From Streptomyces rimosus (GTDB lineage: Bacteria > Actinomycetota > Actinomycetes > Streptomycetales > Streptomycetaceae): a stretch of DNA of 64,000 nt. The DNA lies in contig NZ_CP023688.1 in the NCBI RefSeq assembly GCF_008704655.1, positions 6,330,001 to 6,394,000 on the forward strand, read 5' to 3'. How positions within the stretch are numbered: position 1 is the first letter of the stretch; the number at the start of each line of letters is the position of its first letter. Positions 41,745 to 50,506 of the stretch are shown in pieces. The notes below the pieces were generated by a model, which saw only the letters and a list, made by a program, of their open reading frames with translations, was not told the DNA's origin and made no database searches. Made by a program: the position numbers and the translations under genes.

Positions 41745-42839
41745 GTGCTACGCGTCCATTTCAGTGGACCGGATCTGGCCCGGGTGCGCATTGCCGCGCG
41801 CCCTGACGTGCTGTGGGAGACCGTTTTAAGTTTTCACCGACTGCGCGACCGGCGGCCCGGCCCGGTCTTCGGCAAATGGCGCGCCGAAGCACGTTCCCGG
41901 TTGAATGGTGAAACACGGCTGCTGGCGCCGCTCGTTCCCACGCGCGGCTATTTTCCGGATTTCCTGACGCCCGCCGAGGGGCTGCTCGGCGTCGACGAAG
42001 GGCTTGAAGCGGTGCGCGCAACCCCGCCCGCCCGACTACATGCCGAACTTTCGCGGCTGCCCGCCACCCGCCCGCTGCCTTCGTGGCTGCGGGCGCTCAG
42101 CGAGGGCGATTCCGCGGCGCTCGGGCGGCTCACCGGCGCGCTGCAGAGCTATTACGAGAACGCGGTCGCGCCGTACTGGCCGCGACTCCAGGCCCGTATC
42201 GAGGCGGACCGCGCCGCCCGCGGCCGGGCGCTCCTGGACGGCGGCGCCGACCACCTCCTCGCGACGCTCCCGCCCACCATGCGGTGGCGGCCACCGGTCC
42301 TGGAGGTGGACTACCCGGCGGACCGCGACCTCTTCCTGAACGGCCGGGGGCTGCTCCTGCTGCCCTCGTTCTTCTGCCGCCGCACGCCCGTCACCTTCTA
42401 CGACCCGGACCTGACGCCCGTCCTCGTCTACCCCGTCGAGCACCCCGCGCCCCGCCTCGTCACGCCGGCCGCCCCCGTCCACGCGTCGCTGGGCAAGCTC
42501 GTCGGCCGGACCCGGTCGGCGATCCTGCACGGGGTGGGCGGCGGCTGCACGACGAGCGAGCTGGCACGGCGCGTCGACGTGTCGCTGGCGTCGGCCAGCC
42601 AGCACGCGACGGTGCTGCGGGACGCCGGGCTGCTCCTGACGCTGCGTCATGGCAACGCCGTGCTCCACACGTTGACGCCACTGGGCGCGGCGCTCCTGCG
42701 GGGCGGGCCGGAGGTCGATGTGCGCGGCGTGGACACCCGGGGGCTGGAGATCAGGGGGCTGGAGATCAAGGAGAGCGAGGAGCTGGAAGCCAGGGCGATG
42801 GCGGCTCGGGAGATGGAGGCTCGGGAGGTGGACGCTTAG
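41745..42839 (+). CDS. ArsR-type winged-helix regulator with large N-terminal domain
   Basis: Regulator of 364 aa of a Streptomyces-rich family: an uncharacterised ~240-residue N-terminal domain (starts LRVHFSGPDLARVRIA, with WETVLSFHRL) and an ArsR-like helix-turn-helix at ~265-325 (GGGCTTSELARRVDVSLASA, then SQHATVLRDAGLL). No cysteine metal site is seen. The end is a run of short charged repeats (RGLEI, KESEELEARAMAAREMEARE) outside the family. The start is GTG with GGGGG upstream. Target unknown; the divergent dioxygenase is a possible candidate. Confidence 0.85.
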   Translation: MLRVHFSGPDLARVRIAARPDVLWETVLSFHRLRDRRPGPVFGKWRAEARSRLNGETRLLAPLVPTRGYFPDFLTPAEGLLGVDEGLEAVRATPPARLHAELSRLPATRPLPSWLRALSEGDSAALGRLTGALQSYYENAVAPYWPRLQARIEADRAARGRALLDGGADHLLATLPPTMRWRPPVLEVDYPADRDLFLNGRGLLLLPSFFCRRTPVTFYDPDLTPVLVYPVEHPAPRLVTPAAPVHASLGKLVGRTRSAILHGVGGGCTTSELARRVDVSLASASQHATVLRDAGLLLTLRHGNAVLHTLTPLGAALLRGGPEVDVRGVDTRGLEIRGLEIKESEELEARAMAAREMEAREVDA

Positions 42840-42966
42840 TCCCTGGGTGCCCGGAGGGGTGCAGTAACGTTCCGGCACCCGGGGGTACGGGGGCGTCGCG
42901 TTGTAGCGTGGCCCCGCCTGGGCACGGCCGGTGGTACGGGGGCGCCGTACCACCGCGGGCCACGCC

Positions 42967-43914
42967 TCAGTACGGCCGGTCGCCCGCGATCGCCACGCGC
43001 TCGGCCACCCGGCGCTGTGTGCCGTAGTCGTTGACCGCGTAGTGCTGCGTGGCGCGGTTGTCCCAGAACGCGATGTCGCCCGCCTGCCAGCGGAAGCGCA
43101 CCTGGAACTCCGGCACGTGCGCCTGCTGGAAGAGCAGCCGCAGCAGCCGGTCGCTCTCCGCCCGCTCCAGTCCCACGATGCGGGTGGTGAACGAGGTGTT
43201 GACGAACAGCATCCGGCGGCCGGTCTCCGGGTGCCGCCGTACGACCGGGTGTTCCACCGGCGGGAACTGCTCCTGGAACGGTGCCAGCCGCTCGGCGGAG
43301 TAGAAGCGGGCGAAGCCCGGCAGGAAGTCGTGGACGGCGGTGGCGCCGTCGATCCGGTCCTTCACGTCCTGCGGCAGGTTGTCGTACGCCGCCGCCATGT
43401 CCGCCCACATGGTGTCACCGCCGAACGCCGGCACCTCGCGCAGCTGCAACACCGCGCCCAGCGCCGGGCGTTCGCGGAACGTCACGTCCGTGTGCCAGAC
43501 GTTCTCGAAGGTCGGTACCGCACTGCGGTCGAACCGCGCCACGTCCTCGGCGTCGCCCGTCGCCAGCAGCGGATTCGTCTCCAGCTCACCCCAGTTGCGG
43601 GCGAACGCGCGCTGCGCGGCGGACGTGAGGTGCTGCCCCCGGAAGAAGAGCACCTTCCACTCCAGCAGCGCGCGGTTCAGGTCGTCGCGCAGCGCAGGGG
43701 TGAGCGGCCGGGACAGATCGAGGCCGCGGATCTCCGCACCTATGGTGCTCGCCTGCGGGACGACATCGAAGCGCTCGTACGGGCGGTCCTCCCAGCCCTC
43801 CGGTGTGCGGCGCAGGACGCGGTGGCCTTCGTAGAGGCCGTCGGCGGGGATGCGGTGGTCGCGGAGGGCGGGGTGGGAGGGGATCGGGGTGGTGGGGTCG
43901 GCGATGGCCGTCAA
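42967..43914 (-). CDS. TauD/TfdA-family Fe(II)/2-oxoglutarate dioxygenase
   Basis: Oxygenase of 315 aa. The iron triad is intact: WHTDVTF gives His and Asp (~140-142) and TQHYAVNDYG the distal His (~288); the 2-oxoglutarate Arg is in QRRVAERV (~300). Relatives release sulfite from taurine or alkyl sulfates. The first 40 residues, with PSHPALRDHRIPADGLYEG, are longer than in E. coli TauD. No sulfonate transporter is adjacent, so the substrate is open. It converges on the ArsR-like gene. Confidence 0.9.
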   Translation of the reverse strand: MTAIADPTTPIPSHPALRDHRIPADGLYEGHRVLRRTPEGWEDRPYERFDVVPQASTIGAEIRGLDLSRPLTPALRDDLNRALLEWKVLFFRGQHLTSAAQRAFARNWGELETNPLLATGDAEDVARFDRSAVPTFENVWHTDVTFRERPALGAVLQLREVPAFGGDTMWADMAAAYDNLPQDVKDRIDGATAVHDFLPGFARFYSAERLAPFQEQFPPVEHPVVRRHPETGRRMLFVNTSFTTRIVGLERAESDRLLRLLFQQAHVPEFQVRFRWQAGDIAFWDNRATQHYAVNDYGTQRRVAERVAIAGDRPY

Positions 43915-44387
43915 CTGGTCCTCCTGGGGGGGTGAGGAACGAGGTACGGGATGCGGGAGCGGGCGCGCGGTGCGGGCGTTTGCTGCGTGATCCGCGGTGC
44001 GGGAAGCGCGGTGGGGGAAGTGCCTTGCGCGGTACGAGAAGCGCTTCGCGCTGTGCGGAGTCGGCCTGGCCTGGTGAGGACGGTGTGCCGGTCAGGACAG
44101 GCCGGGGGCGCTGCCGTGGAGACGGGCGGTCATCGCCCGGTGATCACCAACAGCGGCGGAGGACGGTGGCCGGGGGAGAACCCACCCGGCCACGGCGGCG
44201 CAGGAACGTCATGCCGCGGGGCGCGCACTCGCCGTGAGGGCCGCAGCGCAGCGGCTCCGTCTCACGGGACGTCGAGTACGTGGTCATGGCACGCACCGTA
44301 CCTCATGAGCGGGGTGCGTGACACCGGGTACACCGGACCCGCCCGTCACGCCCCTGACAAGTTTCCGGGCCCGCCCCCGCCCCGACC
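43915..44387. promoter_or_regulatory. Leader region of the TauD-like gene
   Basis: This 473-bp gap upstream of the dioxygenase on the minus strand has no long frame consistent with a gene. It does hold a 47-codon minus-strand frame (44287 to 44144) described in a separate entry. No clear promoter hexamers are seen. Confidence 0.4.
44144..44287 (-). CDS. Possible small leader ORF (47 codons)
   Basis: ATG at 44287 opens a frame of 47 residues, MTTYSTSRETEPLRCGPHGE at the start and ending TVLRRCW, with three cysteines and many arginines. It lies about 230 bp before the TauD-like gene on the same strand. Sulfur-assimilation genes in actinobacteria often have short Cys-containing leader peptides, so it could be one; it has no strong ribosome site and may be chance. 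Confidence 0.22.
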   Translation of the reverse strand: MTTYSTSRETEPLRCGPHGECAPRGMTFLRRRGRVGSPPATVLRRCW

Positions 44388-44837
44388 TCAGCCGAGCTTC
44401 TTGTACAGGAACACGTCCTCATGACCACCGGGTATCCCGGGAAGACGGCCCACCTCCTCGTATCCCTGCCGCTGGTAGAACTCCGGCGCCTGGAAGGTGT
44501 ACGAGGACACTGCGGCACGGTCGCAGCCGCGCCGTATCCCCTCCTCCTCGGCGGCCCGCAGCAGCTTCGCGCCCCAGCCCTGCCCGCGGCTGTCTTCTCG
44601 CACCCACAGCAGGTGGATGTCGCACAGCCCGCCCCAGGCCCGGGCGCTCAGCCCGCCGATCAGCTCGCCATCCGCGTCCGTCACCCGTACCGAGAACTCG
44701 GCCTCCTCGGCGTGGCCCGTGGCCGCGGCGTTGAAGGCGTCGAGGCCGTCCTCCAGGCGCTTGACCAACTCCGGGTCATGCTCGCCGACGGTGAGGGCGG
44801 CACCCTGGCCCTGCGCCGGCTTCGTCGCTTCGCTCAT
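44388..44837 (-). CDS. GNAT-family N-acetyltransferase
   Basis: Acetyltransferase of 149 aa. The acetyl-CoA loop reads HLLWVREDSRGQGWGAKLLR (~73-92, motif RGQGWG), then the C-terminal VSSYTFQAPEFYQRQGYEEV (~110-130), the usual end strand-helix. Substrate unknown. No partner gene; it stands between the dioxygenase and the sugar ABC operon. Confidence 0.88.
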   Translation of the reverse strand: MSEATKPAQGQGAALTVGEHDPELVKRLEDGLDAFNAAATGHAEEAEFSVRVTDADGELIGGLSARAWGGLCDIHLLWVREDSRGQGWGAKLLRAAEEEGIRRGCDRAAVSSYTFQAPEFYQRQGYEEVGRLPGIPGGHEDVFLYKKLG

Positions 44838-44941
44838 GGTCGAGTATCCCCACAGGCGTCATGCGCCCCGCTACCGACTTTCGTCGCCGAACCACTGAGC
44901 TTTAGTCGCCGAATGGCCCCGCTGCCCGCCACCCAGTGCCC

Positions 44942-45793
44942 TCAGTCGTCGATCCCGGTCCGCTCCACCCCCGCCACGATGTACCGCTGCAACAGCACGA
45001 ACACGACCACCAGCGGCGCGATCGAGATCGCCGCGGCGATGAACAGCTCGTGCAGGTTGAGGTTCTGGGCCGTGGTGAACGTGGACAGCGCCACCTGCAC
45101 CGTCCAGGACTCGCGGTCCTGCCCGATGACCAGCGGCCACAGGAACGCGTTCCACGCGCCGATGAAGACGATCGTGCCGACGGCCGCGAAGACGGGGCGC
45201 GAGTTGGGCACCACGATGCGCCAGTACGTACGCCAGTGGCCGAGCCCGTCCACCCGCGCCGCGTCCTCCAACTCCTTGGGGAAGCCCAGGAAGTACTGGC
45301 GGAATATGAAGCAGGCGAAGGCGCTGAACAGGGTCGGGATGATCAGGCCGCGCAGGGTGGAGATCCAGCCGAGCGTCGAGACGAGGACGAAGCTGGGGAC
45401 GAAGGTGACCGCCGCCGGGACCATCAGGGTGCCGAGGATGGCGTAGAAGACGACGTTGGCGTACCGGTACGGGATGCGTGCCAGCCCGTACCCGGCCAGC
45501 GACGCGAGCAGCACCGTGCCGAGCGTCGTGGACACCGCGATCAGCGTGGAGTTCAGCAGCGCCCGCGCCAGCGGCAGGTTCGGATCGGCGAAGACATCGG
45601 TCAGGTTCGACCACTGGATGTCACGCGGGAAGAACGTCCAGTCGGGGGCGGTGATGTCCTGCTCGGTGGCCAGGCCGTTGCGTACGAGCAGGTAGAAGGG
45701 GATAAGGAAGAGGACGGCGAGGATCGTGACGATCACCGCGCGCAGGGCGCGTCCGGTCCGTACGCGGGGGTCCACCCGCTTCGATACGGTCAT
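44942..45793 (-). CDS. Carbohydrate ABC transporter permease (MalG-like)
   Basis: Inner-membrane permease of 283 aa, six hydrophobic segments. The EAA loop is EDAARVDGLGHWRTYWRIVVP (~195-215), contacting the ATPase. AAGGAGG at 45806-45812, inside the end of the preceding permease gene, is its ribosome site. Third gene of the binding protein-permease-permease operon; as usual in Streptomyces no ATPase is encoded and a shared MsiK-type ATPase would serve. Confidence 0.93.
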   Translation of the reverse strand: MTVSKRVDPRVRTGRALRAVIVTILAVLFLIPFYLLVRNGLATEQDITAPDWTFFPRDIQWSNLTDVFADPNLPLARALLNSTLIAVSTTLGTVLLASLAGYGLARIPYRYANVVFYAILGTLMVPAAVTFVPSFVLVSTLGWISTLRGLIIPTLFSAFACFIFRQYFLGFPKELEDAARVDGLGHWRTYWRIVVPNSRPVFAAVGTIVFIGAWNAFLWPLVIGQDRESWTVQVALSTFTTAQNLNLHELFIAAAISIAPLVVVFVLLQRYIVAGVERTGIDD

Positions 45794-45799
45794 CGGCGA

Positions 45800-46804
45800 T
45801 CAGTCCTCCTTCCGGCCGAGCCCGAACCAGCGGGCTTGTACGACGGTCGCCACCGCGATGATCAGCGCGAGGATGACCGCGCCGGCGCTCCCCAGCCCCA
45901 GGTTCTGCTCCTGGCCGAGCGCGGTGTAGTAGAGGTAGACCAGCGGCGGACGGGCGTACGGCGGGTAGCCGCGCGCGTCGGACAGCAGGTTGTAGAACTC
46001 GTCGAACGCCTGGAACGCGTTGATCACCAGCAGCAGGACGACGGCGACCGAGGTCGCGCGCAGCTGCGGCAGGGTGATGTGGCGCAGCGTCTGCCAGCCG
46101 GGCCGCGCGCCGTCCACCGCCGCTGCCTCGTACAGTCGCGGAGAGATCCGTTGCAGTCCCGCGAGGAACAGAATCATGTAGAAACCGGCCTGGAGCCATA
46201 GCCGTACGGTCACGATCACCAGCCAGTACCAGGGCGGGTCGGACGTGGACAGCCAGGCGGTCTGGTCCGCGCCGAACCACCCCAGCACGGTGTTGGCGAG
46301 CCCGAACCTGACCCCGTTGAAGATCGACAGCTTCCAGATGAGCGCGGCGACCACGTACGAGCACGCGGTCGGCAGGAAGAAGACCGAGCGGAAGAACGCC
46401 TGGGCGAAGCGCAGCCGGTTGACCATGAGCGCGAGCGCGAGCGACACCACGTAGGTCGTCGGCACGATGAAGGCCGTGAACAGCAGGAACGTTCCCAGGC
46501 TGCTCAGGAACGCGTGATCGCCCAGCATCGACACATAGTTGTCCAGTCCGACGAAGTCCGTCGGACTGACCGTGTTGTGGGCGTCGAAGAAGCTGAGATA
46601 GACACTCCAGGCCAGCGGAACGTACGTGAAGAGCGCGAGACCGATCGCGAACGGTCCGACAAAGGCCCAGAACCACAGGTTCCGGTTCTGCGGGCCGCGG
46701 AAGCGCCGCAGACGGCCGGCGCCGCTGCCTTGGCCGCTCCCACCGGCCTCACCGGCCTGGCCATCCTGGCCACCCTTTGCGGCCGCGCCGCCTCGCCCCC
46801 GCAT
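45800..46804 (-). CDS. Carbohydrate ABC transporter permease (MalF-like)
   Basis: Permease of 334 aa, six membrane segments, EAA loop YEAAAVDGARPGWQTLRHIT (~227-246). The N-terminal 40 residues are Gly-rich and hydrophilic. ATG 46804 is used with AGGA upstream; a GTG at 46858 overlapping the binding-protein stop (GTGA) would add 18 residues and couple translation, so the start is uncertain. Confidence 0.9.
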   Translation of the reverse strand: MRGRGGAAAKGGQDGQAGEAGGSGQGSGAGRLRRFRGPQNRNLWFWAFVGPFAIGLALFTYVPLAWSVYLSFFDAHNTVSPTDFVGLDNYVSMLGDHAFLSSLGTFLLFTAFIVPTTYVVSLALALMVNRLRFAQAFFRSVFFLPTACSYVVAALIWKLSIFNGVRFGLANTVLGWFGADQTAWLSTSDPPWYWLVIVTVRLWLQAGFYMILFLAGLQRISPRLYEAAAVDGARPGWQTLRHITLPQLRATSVAVVLLLVINAFQAFDEFYNLLSDARGYPPYARPPLVYLYYTALGQEQNLGLGSAGAVILALIIAVATVVQARWFGLGRKED

Positions 46805-46854
46805 CGGCACCCGATCCTGCCCCTCCCCGCTGTGCCCCACCCCGCCCACGTCCG

Positions 46855-48141
46855 TCACTTCTTCTTCGCCCGCTGCAACTCCGAGTTGACCTTCCGCACA
46901 ACTGCTTTCAGTTCTGTCTCCGGATTCGCGCCGTCCTTGATGATGTGGTTCAGCGCGTCCTGATAGGCGGTGCGGCTCGCGGTCGTCCAGAGCAGCGGCT
47001 CGGCGAAGCCGTGGTCGGTGGCGAAGCGCACCGCTTCCGCCGCCGCGCCCTCCTGGAGCTGCTTCGCCTTCTTGGCGAGCGAGATGCGGGCGGGGATGTG
47101 GAAGCCGTACGAGAGGGCGAAGTCCTCCTGCTTGTCGGTCCCGTCCACCCACAGCCACTTCACGAACGCCTTGGCCTCCTTCTGGTGCTTGCTGCGCGCG
47201 CTGACCGCCGAGCCGTACGCGCCCACGGGGACGGCTGGTTTCCCGGCACCGTCCTTCGGGAACGGCAGGACCCCGAAGTCGTCCCCGAGAGCCTTCTTGA
47301 CCTGCGGCAGCGCCCACAGCCCCGACCACTGCATGGCGGTCAGCCCCTGGACGAAGGCCGCCGGGTCGGACCAGTCCGTCGGCGCCCCGAGCAGCAACGA
47401 TCCGTCGGCGTAGAGCTGCCGGACCTTGCCCAGGACGCGAGCGGCGGCCGGATCATCGAACCCGACCTTCCCGTCCTCCGTGATCAGGCTCAGCCCCGCG
47501 GCGAACAGCGGCGTGCCGCCCAGCACCGCGGCCCCGCCGTCGTTGCCCAGGAACAGCCCCTTGACCTTGTCCTTCCTGTGGTGCCGCGTCAGCGTCTTCG
47601 CCGCCTCCACCAGCTCGTCCACACTCTGCGGCGGCTGCACCCCCGCCGCCCGCAACAGGCTCTTCCGATAGAAGAGCAGCTGCGTGTCTATCGTCTGCGG
47701 CACCGCCCAGATTTTTCCGTCCCAGATCTTCGGCTTGAGCACGGCCTGATTGAAGTCGTCCTTGACGGACTCGATCTGCTCGGTCACATCCACGATCTGA
47801 CCGCCCTTGATCTGGTCCAGCCGCGGCCCGTCGACCTCGAAGACGTCCGGTCCGGAGTCCGTCAGCAGCGCGGCGGCGGTCTGCCGGTCGTAGTCACCGG
47901 GCCGCCACTGCACGGTGACCCGCGCCTTGTCGTACCCGGCGGCATACCGCTTCACGGCCGCCTCGGTACCGGGCTCGCCGTACTGGTGGTACCACTGGCT
48001 GAGCGCAGGGCCCGAACCCTTCCCGCCACGGCCGGTGTTGGAGCCGCAGGCCGCCAGTACGCCGGTGAGCGCCGCGCCCCCGACCGTGGCGAGCAGCCGC
48101 CGTCTGCCGATACCGAAGCCTGTGCCGCCGTCGCGTGTCAT
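46855..48141 (-). CDS. Carbohydrate ABC transporter substrate-binding lipoprotein
   Basis: Extracellular binding protein of 428 aa. It has a Tat-like signal GIGRRRLLATVGGAAL and lipobox LAAC (Cys ~32). The mature part is the MalE/UgpB-type fold, with conserved WDGKIWAVPQTIDTQLLFYR (~140-160). First gene of the sugar importer operon. The sugar cannot be told; there is no glycosidase or LacI regulator next to it. Confidence 0.93.
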   Translation of the reverse strand: MTRDGGTGFGIGRRRLLATVGGAALTGVLAACGSNTGRGGKGSGPALSQWYHQYGEPGTEAAVKRYAAGYDKARVTVQWRPGDYDRQTAAALLTDSGPDVFEVDGPRLDQIKGGQIVDVTEQIESVKDDFNQAVLKPKIWDGKIWAVPQTIDTQLLFYRKSLLRAAGVQPPQSVDELVEAAKTLTRHHRKDKVKGLFLGNDGGAAVLGGTPLFAAGLSLITEDGKVGFDDPAAARVLGKVRQLYADGSLLLGAPTDWSDPAAFVQGLTAMQWSGLWALPQVKKALGDDFGVLPFPKDGAGKPAVPVGAYGSAVSARSKHQKEAKAFVKWLWVDGTDKQEDFALSYGFHIPARISLAKKAKQLQEGAAAEAVRFATDHGFAEPLLWTTASRTAYQDALNHIIKDGANPETELKAVVRKVNSELQRAKKK

Positions 48142-48453
48142 GCCGATCGCCCCCTGCGTAGCTCGTGCGCCGTTACCCGCTGTCTGCCTGGCCGTTCCGT
48201 ACGTCCGCCGGTGTCGTCCCGCCGCGTACGTGATCGACGATCATCGTCCGCCGCGAGCGCCTACTCTGCCGTACCCGCATGAAGGACGCGTTGCACCTGC
48301 GCGAAACCGGCCGGTGGCGGCGTCCGTAGGAGTGAGCACCGCACGGCACCCCGGTGTTCCCACGCGGGCCGGCCGCCGCGGAAGCCTGGTGTTCCCACAC
48401 CCAGGTTCAGCACGCACTCCTGCGTATCGGCGCGCACCCGCACCATCGTTTGC
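48142..48453. promoter_or_regulatory. Divergent gap between ABC operon and SDR gene
   Basis: Gap of 312 bp with both promoters. The 11-mer GGTGTTCCCAC occurs at 48353-48363 and 48388-48398, 35 bp apart, before the SDR gene; the second sits in a near-palindrome CCTGGTGTTCCCACACCCAGG. They could be an operator pair. No other element recognised. Confidence 0.45.
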
Positions 48454-49212
48454 ATGAACCGCTTCACGAACAAGACAGTCCTGATCACCGGCGGCACCAG
48501 CGGCATGGGGTTCGCCGCCGCGCGCCGGTTCCTCGACGAGGGCGCGTACGTCGTCATCACCGGCCGCGACCGGGCCCGCCTTGACGCGGCGGCGGCGCGC
48601 CTCGACGCCCCGGACCGCCTCCTGGCCGTACGCGCCGACGCGGCCTCCCTGCCCGACCTGGACGCGCTCGTACGGGACATCGAAGCCTGGCGCGGCACCC
48701 TTGACGCGGTCTTCGCCAACGCGGGCGTCGGCATCTTCAAGCCCAGCGCCGAACTGACCGAGGCCGACTTCGACACCACCGTCGACGTCAACTTCAAGGG
48801 CGTCTTTTTCACCGTCCAGAAGGCGCTTCGCCTGATGGGCCGCGGCGGTGCCCTCGTCCTGAACGCCTCATGGACCCTGTACCGCGGCATGCCGGTGGCC
48901 TCGGCCTACTCGGCCACGAAGGCCGCCGTCCACAACCTGGCCCGCACCCTCGGTGCCGACCTGGCGCCCCGCGGCATCCGCGTCAACTCCGTGAGCCCCG
49001 GCTACATCGATACGGAGATGTTCCGCGCCGCCAACACGTCCCCCGACGCGGAGGCCCGTCTCGCCGCCGAAGTCCCCCTCCAGGCCGTCGGCCAGGCCGA
49101 CCAGGTCGCTGCCGCGGTGGCCTTCCTGGCGTCGGACGACGCGTCGTATGTGACGGGGCAGGACCTGGTGGTGGACGGGGGGCTGGTGGGGGCGCGGCCG
49201 GTGGAGTCGTAA
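48454..49212 (+). CDS. Short-chain dehydrogenase/reductase
   Basis: Classical SDR of 252 aa. Cofactor loop TGGTSGMG (~12-19), NAG at ~90 (FANAGVG), catalytic Ser in LNASWTLYRG (~140), YSATK (Tyr ~153, Lys ~157) and the C-terminal YVTGQDLVVDGG. TGRDRAR after the second strand favours NADP. Substrate unknown. It converges on a MerR gene 4 bp away. Confidence 0.92.
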   Translation: MNRFTNKTVLITGGTSGMGFAAARRFLDEGAYVVITGRDRARLDAAAARLDAPDRLLAVRADAASLPDLDALVRDIEAWRGTLDAVFANAGVGIFKPSAELTEADFDTTVDVNFKGVFFTVQKALRLMGRGGALVLNASWTLYRGMPVASAYSATKAAVHNLARTLGADLAPRGIRVNSVSPGYIDTEMFRAANTSPDAEARLAAEVPLQAVGQADQVAAAVAFLASDDASYVTGQDLVVDGGLVGARPVES

Positions 49213-49216
49213 GACC

Positions 49217-49624
49217 TCATCCGCTGCGCGATCCGGACCTGACCACGGCCGCCTCCGGCTCCCCGGCGCTCTGCAGAGGCGCGGCGGCGATAACGGTGTC
49301 GAGCATCGTGCGGGAGGCCTGCAGCTCCTCGATGGCGCGGGTGATCCGCTCGCTCTCCTGCCGCAACTGGGCGACCAGATCCGGACAGGTGGGTACAAGA
49401 CGGCCGTCGTCCGATCGGATGCAAGGGAGCACCTGAGCGATCAGAGAGGTCGGGAGGCCGGCTGCCAGCAGACAGCGGATGCGGCGCACCATCTCGACGT
49501 CCGACTCGCTGTAGACGCGATAGCCGCTCGGCAGCCGCTCCGGTGCCAGCAGTCCTTGCTGCTCGTAGTAGCGCAGCAGCCGCTCATGGACTCCCGTGCG
49601 ACGGACCATTTCCTTCATTCGCAT
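49217..49624 (-). CDS. MerR-family regulator
   Basis: Regulator of 135 aa. Winged helix MRMKEMVRRTGVHERLLRYY (~1-20), then EQQGLLAPERLPSGYRVYSE (~21-40), a coiled-coil helix to ~110 and a short C-terminus without the Cys metal loop, so it probably senses an organic compound. The divergent hydrolase-exporter operon carries a textbook MerR dyad (49661-49682) and is the evident target. Confidence 0.93.
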   Translation of the reverse strand: MRMKEMVRRTGVHERLLRYYEQQGLLAPERLPSGYRVYSESDVEMVRRIRCLLAAGLPTSLIAQVLPCIRSDDGRLVPTCPDLVAQLRQESERITRAIEELQASRTMLDTVIAAAPLQSAGEPEAAVVRSGSRSG

Positions 49625-49657
49625 GCGGCTCGCGGCTCCCCGTGCGCAACGCGCGAC

Positions 49658-49687
49658 TTGACTCTGACACTGATGTCGGAGTTTAGC
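49658..49687 (+). promoter_or_regulatory. MerR-type promoter and operator
   Basis: TTGACT (-35, 49658-49663), 18-base spacer, TTTAGC (-10, 49682-49687). The spacer region holds the dyad ACTCTGACA (49661-49669) / TGTCGGAGT (49674-49682), 8 of 9 complementary. A long spacer with the dyad between the hexamers is the MerR activation design. The start codon at 49697 is so close that the message would be leaderless or nearly so. Confidence 0.8.
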
Positions 49688-49696
49688 GTCGGCGAC

Positions 49697-50506
49697 ATGA
49701 AGACCGATTCCTCGCTTCCCCTGTCCGGCCTCGATGTCCTCGTGAAGGGCCATGGCCCCGCACTCCTGCTCGCCCACGGTGCCGGTGGCGGCATCGAGGG
49801 AAACTTCGGCCTCGTCCTCGACGACCTCGCCCGGGACCACACTCTCGTAGGCCCGCACTATCCGGGAGCGGGCGGTTCCCCCGCGGCTACCGGACCTCTG
49901 GACCTGGACGACCTCGCCGACCAGCTGGTCGCCGCCGCCGTCGCGGCGGGCCAGGAGTCGTTCGCCGTGCTCGGGGAGTCGCTCGGCAGCGCCGTGGCCG
50001 TCCGGGTCGCCGCCCGGCATCCCGAGCGGGTACGGGCACTCGTCCTCACCGCCGGTTTCCCGGTCGCCGACCCCGTCCTGGACCTGGCCGCCCGGCTCAT
50101 CAAGTCCCTGGGGGACGCGGGCCGGTGGGAAGACGTGGCCCGGCTCGCCTGCCTCTCGTGCATGTCGCCGTCTGATCTGGCGGACATCGACCCGGCCGAC
50201 CTCGACGCGGCGGTCGCCCAGACCCTGGCCGGGATGCCCCCGGGCATGCTGGACCACTTCGACCTGGTATCCCGCGTGGACGTCCGGGCGGACCTGGCGA
50301 ACCTGTCCGCGCCCACCCTCGTGGTGGCGCCCACCGGCGACCGGCTGGTGCTGCCGCAGAGCTCGTATCGGCTGGCGGCGGGCATCCCGGGTGCCCAGCT
50401 GATCGAACTGCCCGGTGCGGCCCACATCCTGAACGAGGCCGACCGTGCGACGTGGCTGCACCATGTCCGCGAGTTCCTCGGCGCTCTTCCCGCGGTGTCG
50501 GTGTGA
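49697..50506 (+). CDS. Alpha/beta-fold hydrolase
   Basis: Hydrolase of 269 aa. Oxyanion HGAGGG (~26), nucleophile Ser in LGESLGSAVAV (~97), catalytic Asp in VVAPTGDRLVLP (~216) and His in GAAHIL (~243). Substrate unknown. Its stop overlaps the GTG of the exporter gene, and both are controlled by the divergent MerR; a resistance or detoxification pair is a reasonable inference. Confidence 0.92.
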   Translation: MKTDSSLPLSGLDVLVKGHGPALLLAHGAGGGIEGNFGLVLDDLARDHTLVGPHYPGAGGSPAATGPLDLDDLADQLVAAAVAAGQESFAVLGESLGSAVAVRVAARHPERVRALVLTAGFPVADPVLDLAARLIKSLGDAGRWEDVARLACLSCMSPSDLADIDPADLDAAVAQTLAGMPPGMLDHFDLVSRVDVRADLANLSAPTLVVAPTGDRLVLPQSSYRLAAGIPGAQLIELPGAAHILNEADRATWLHHVREFLGALPAVSV

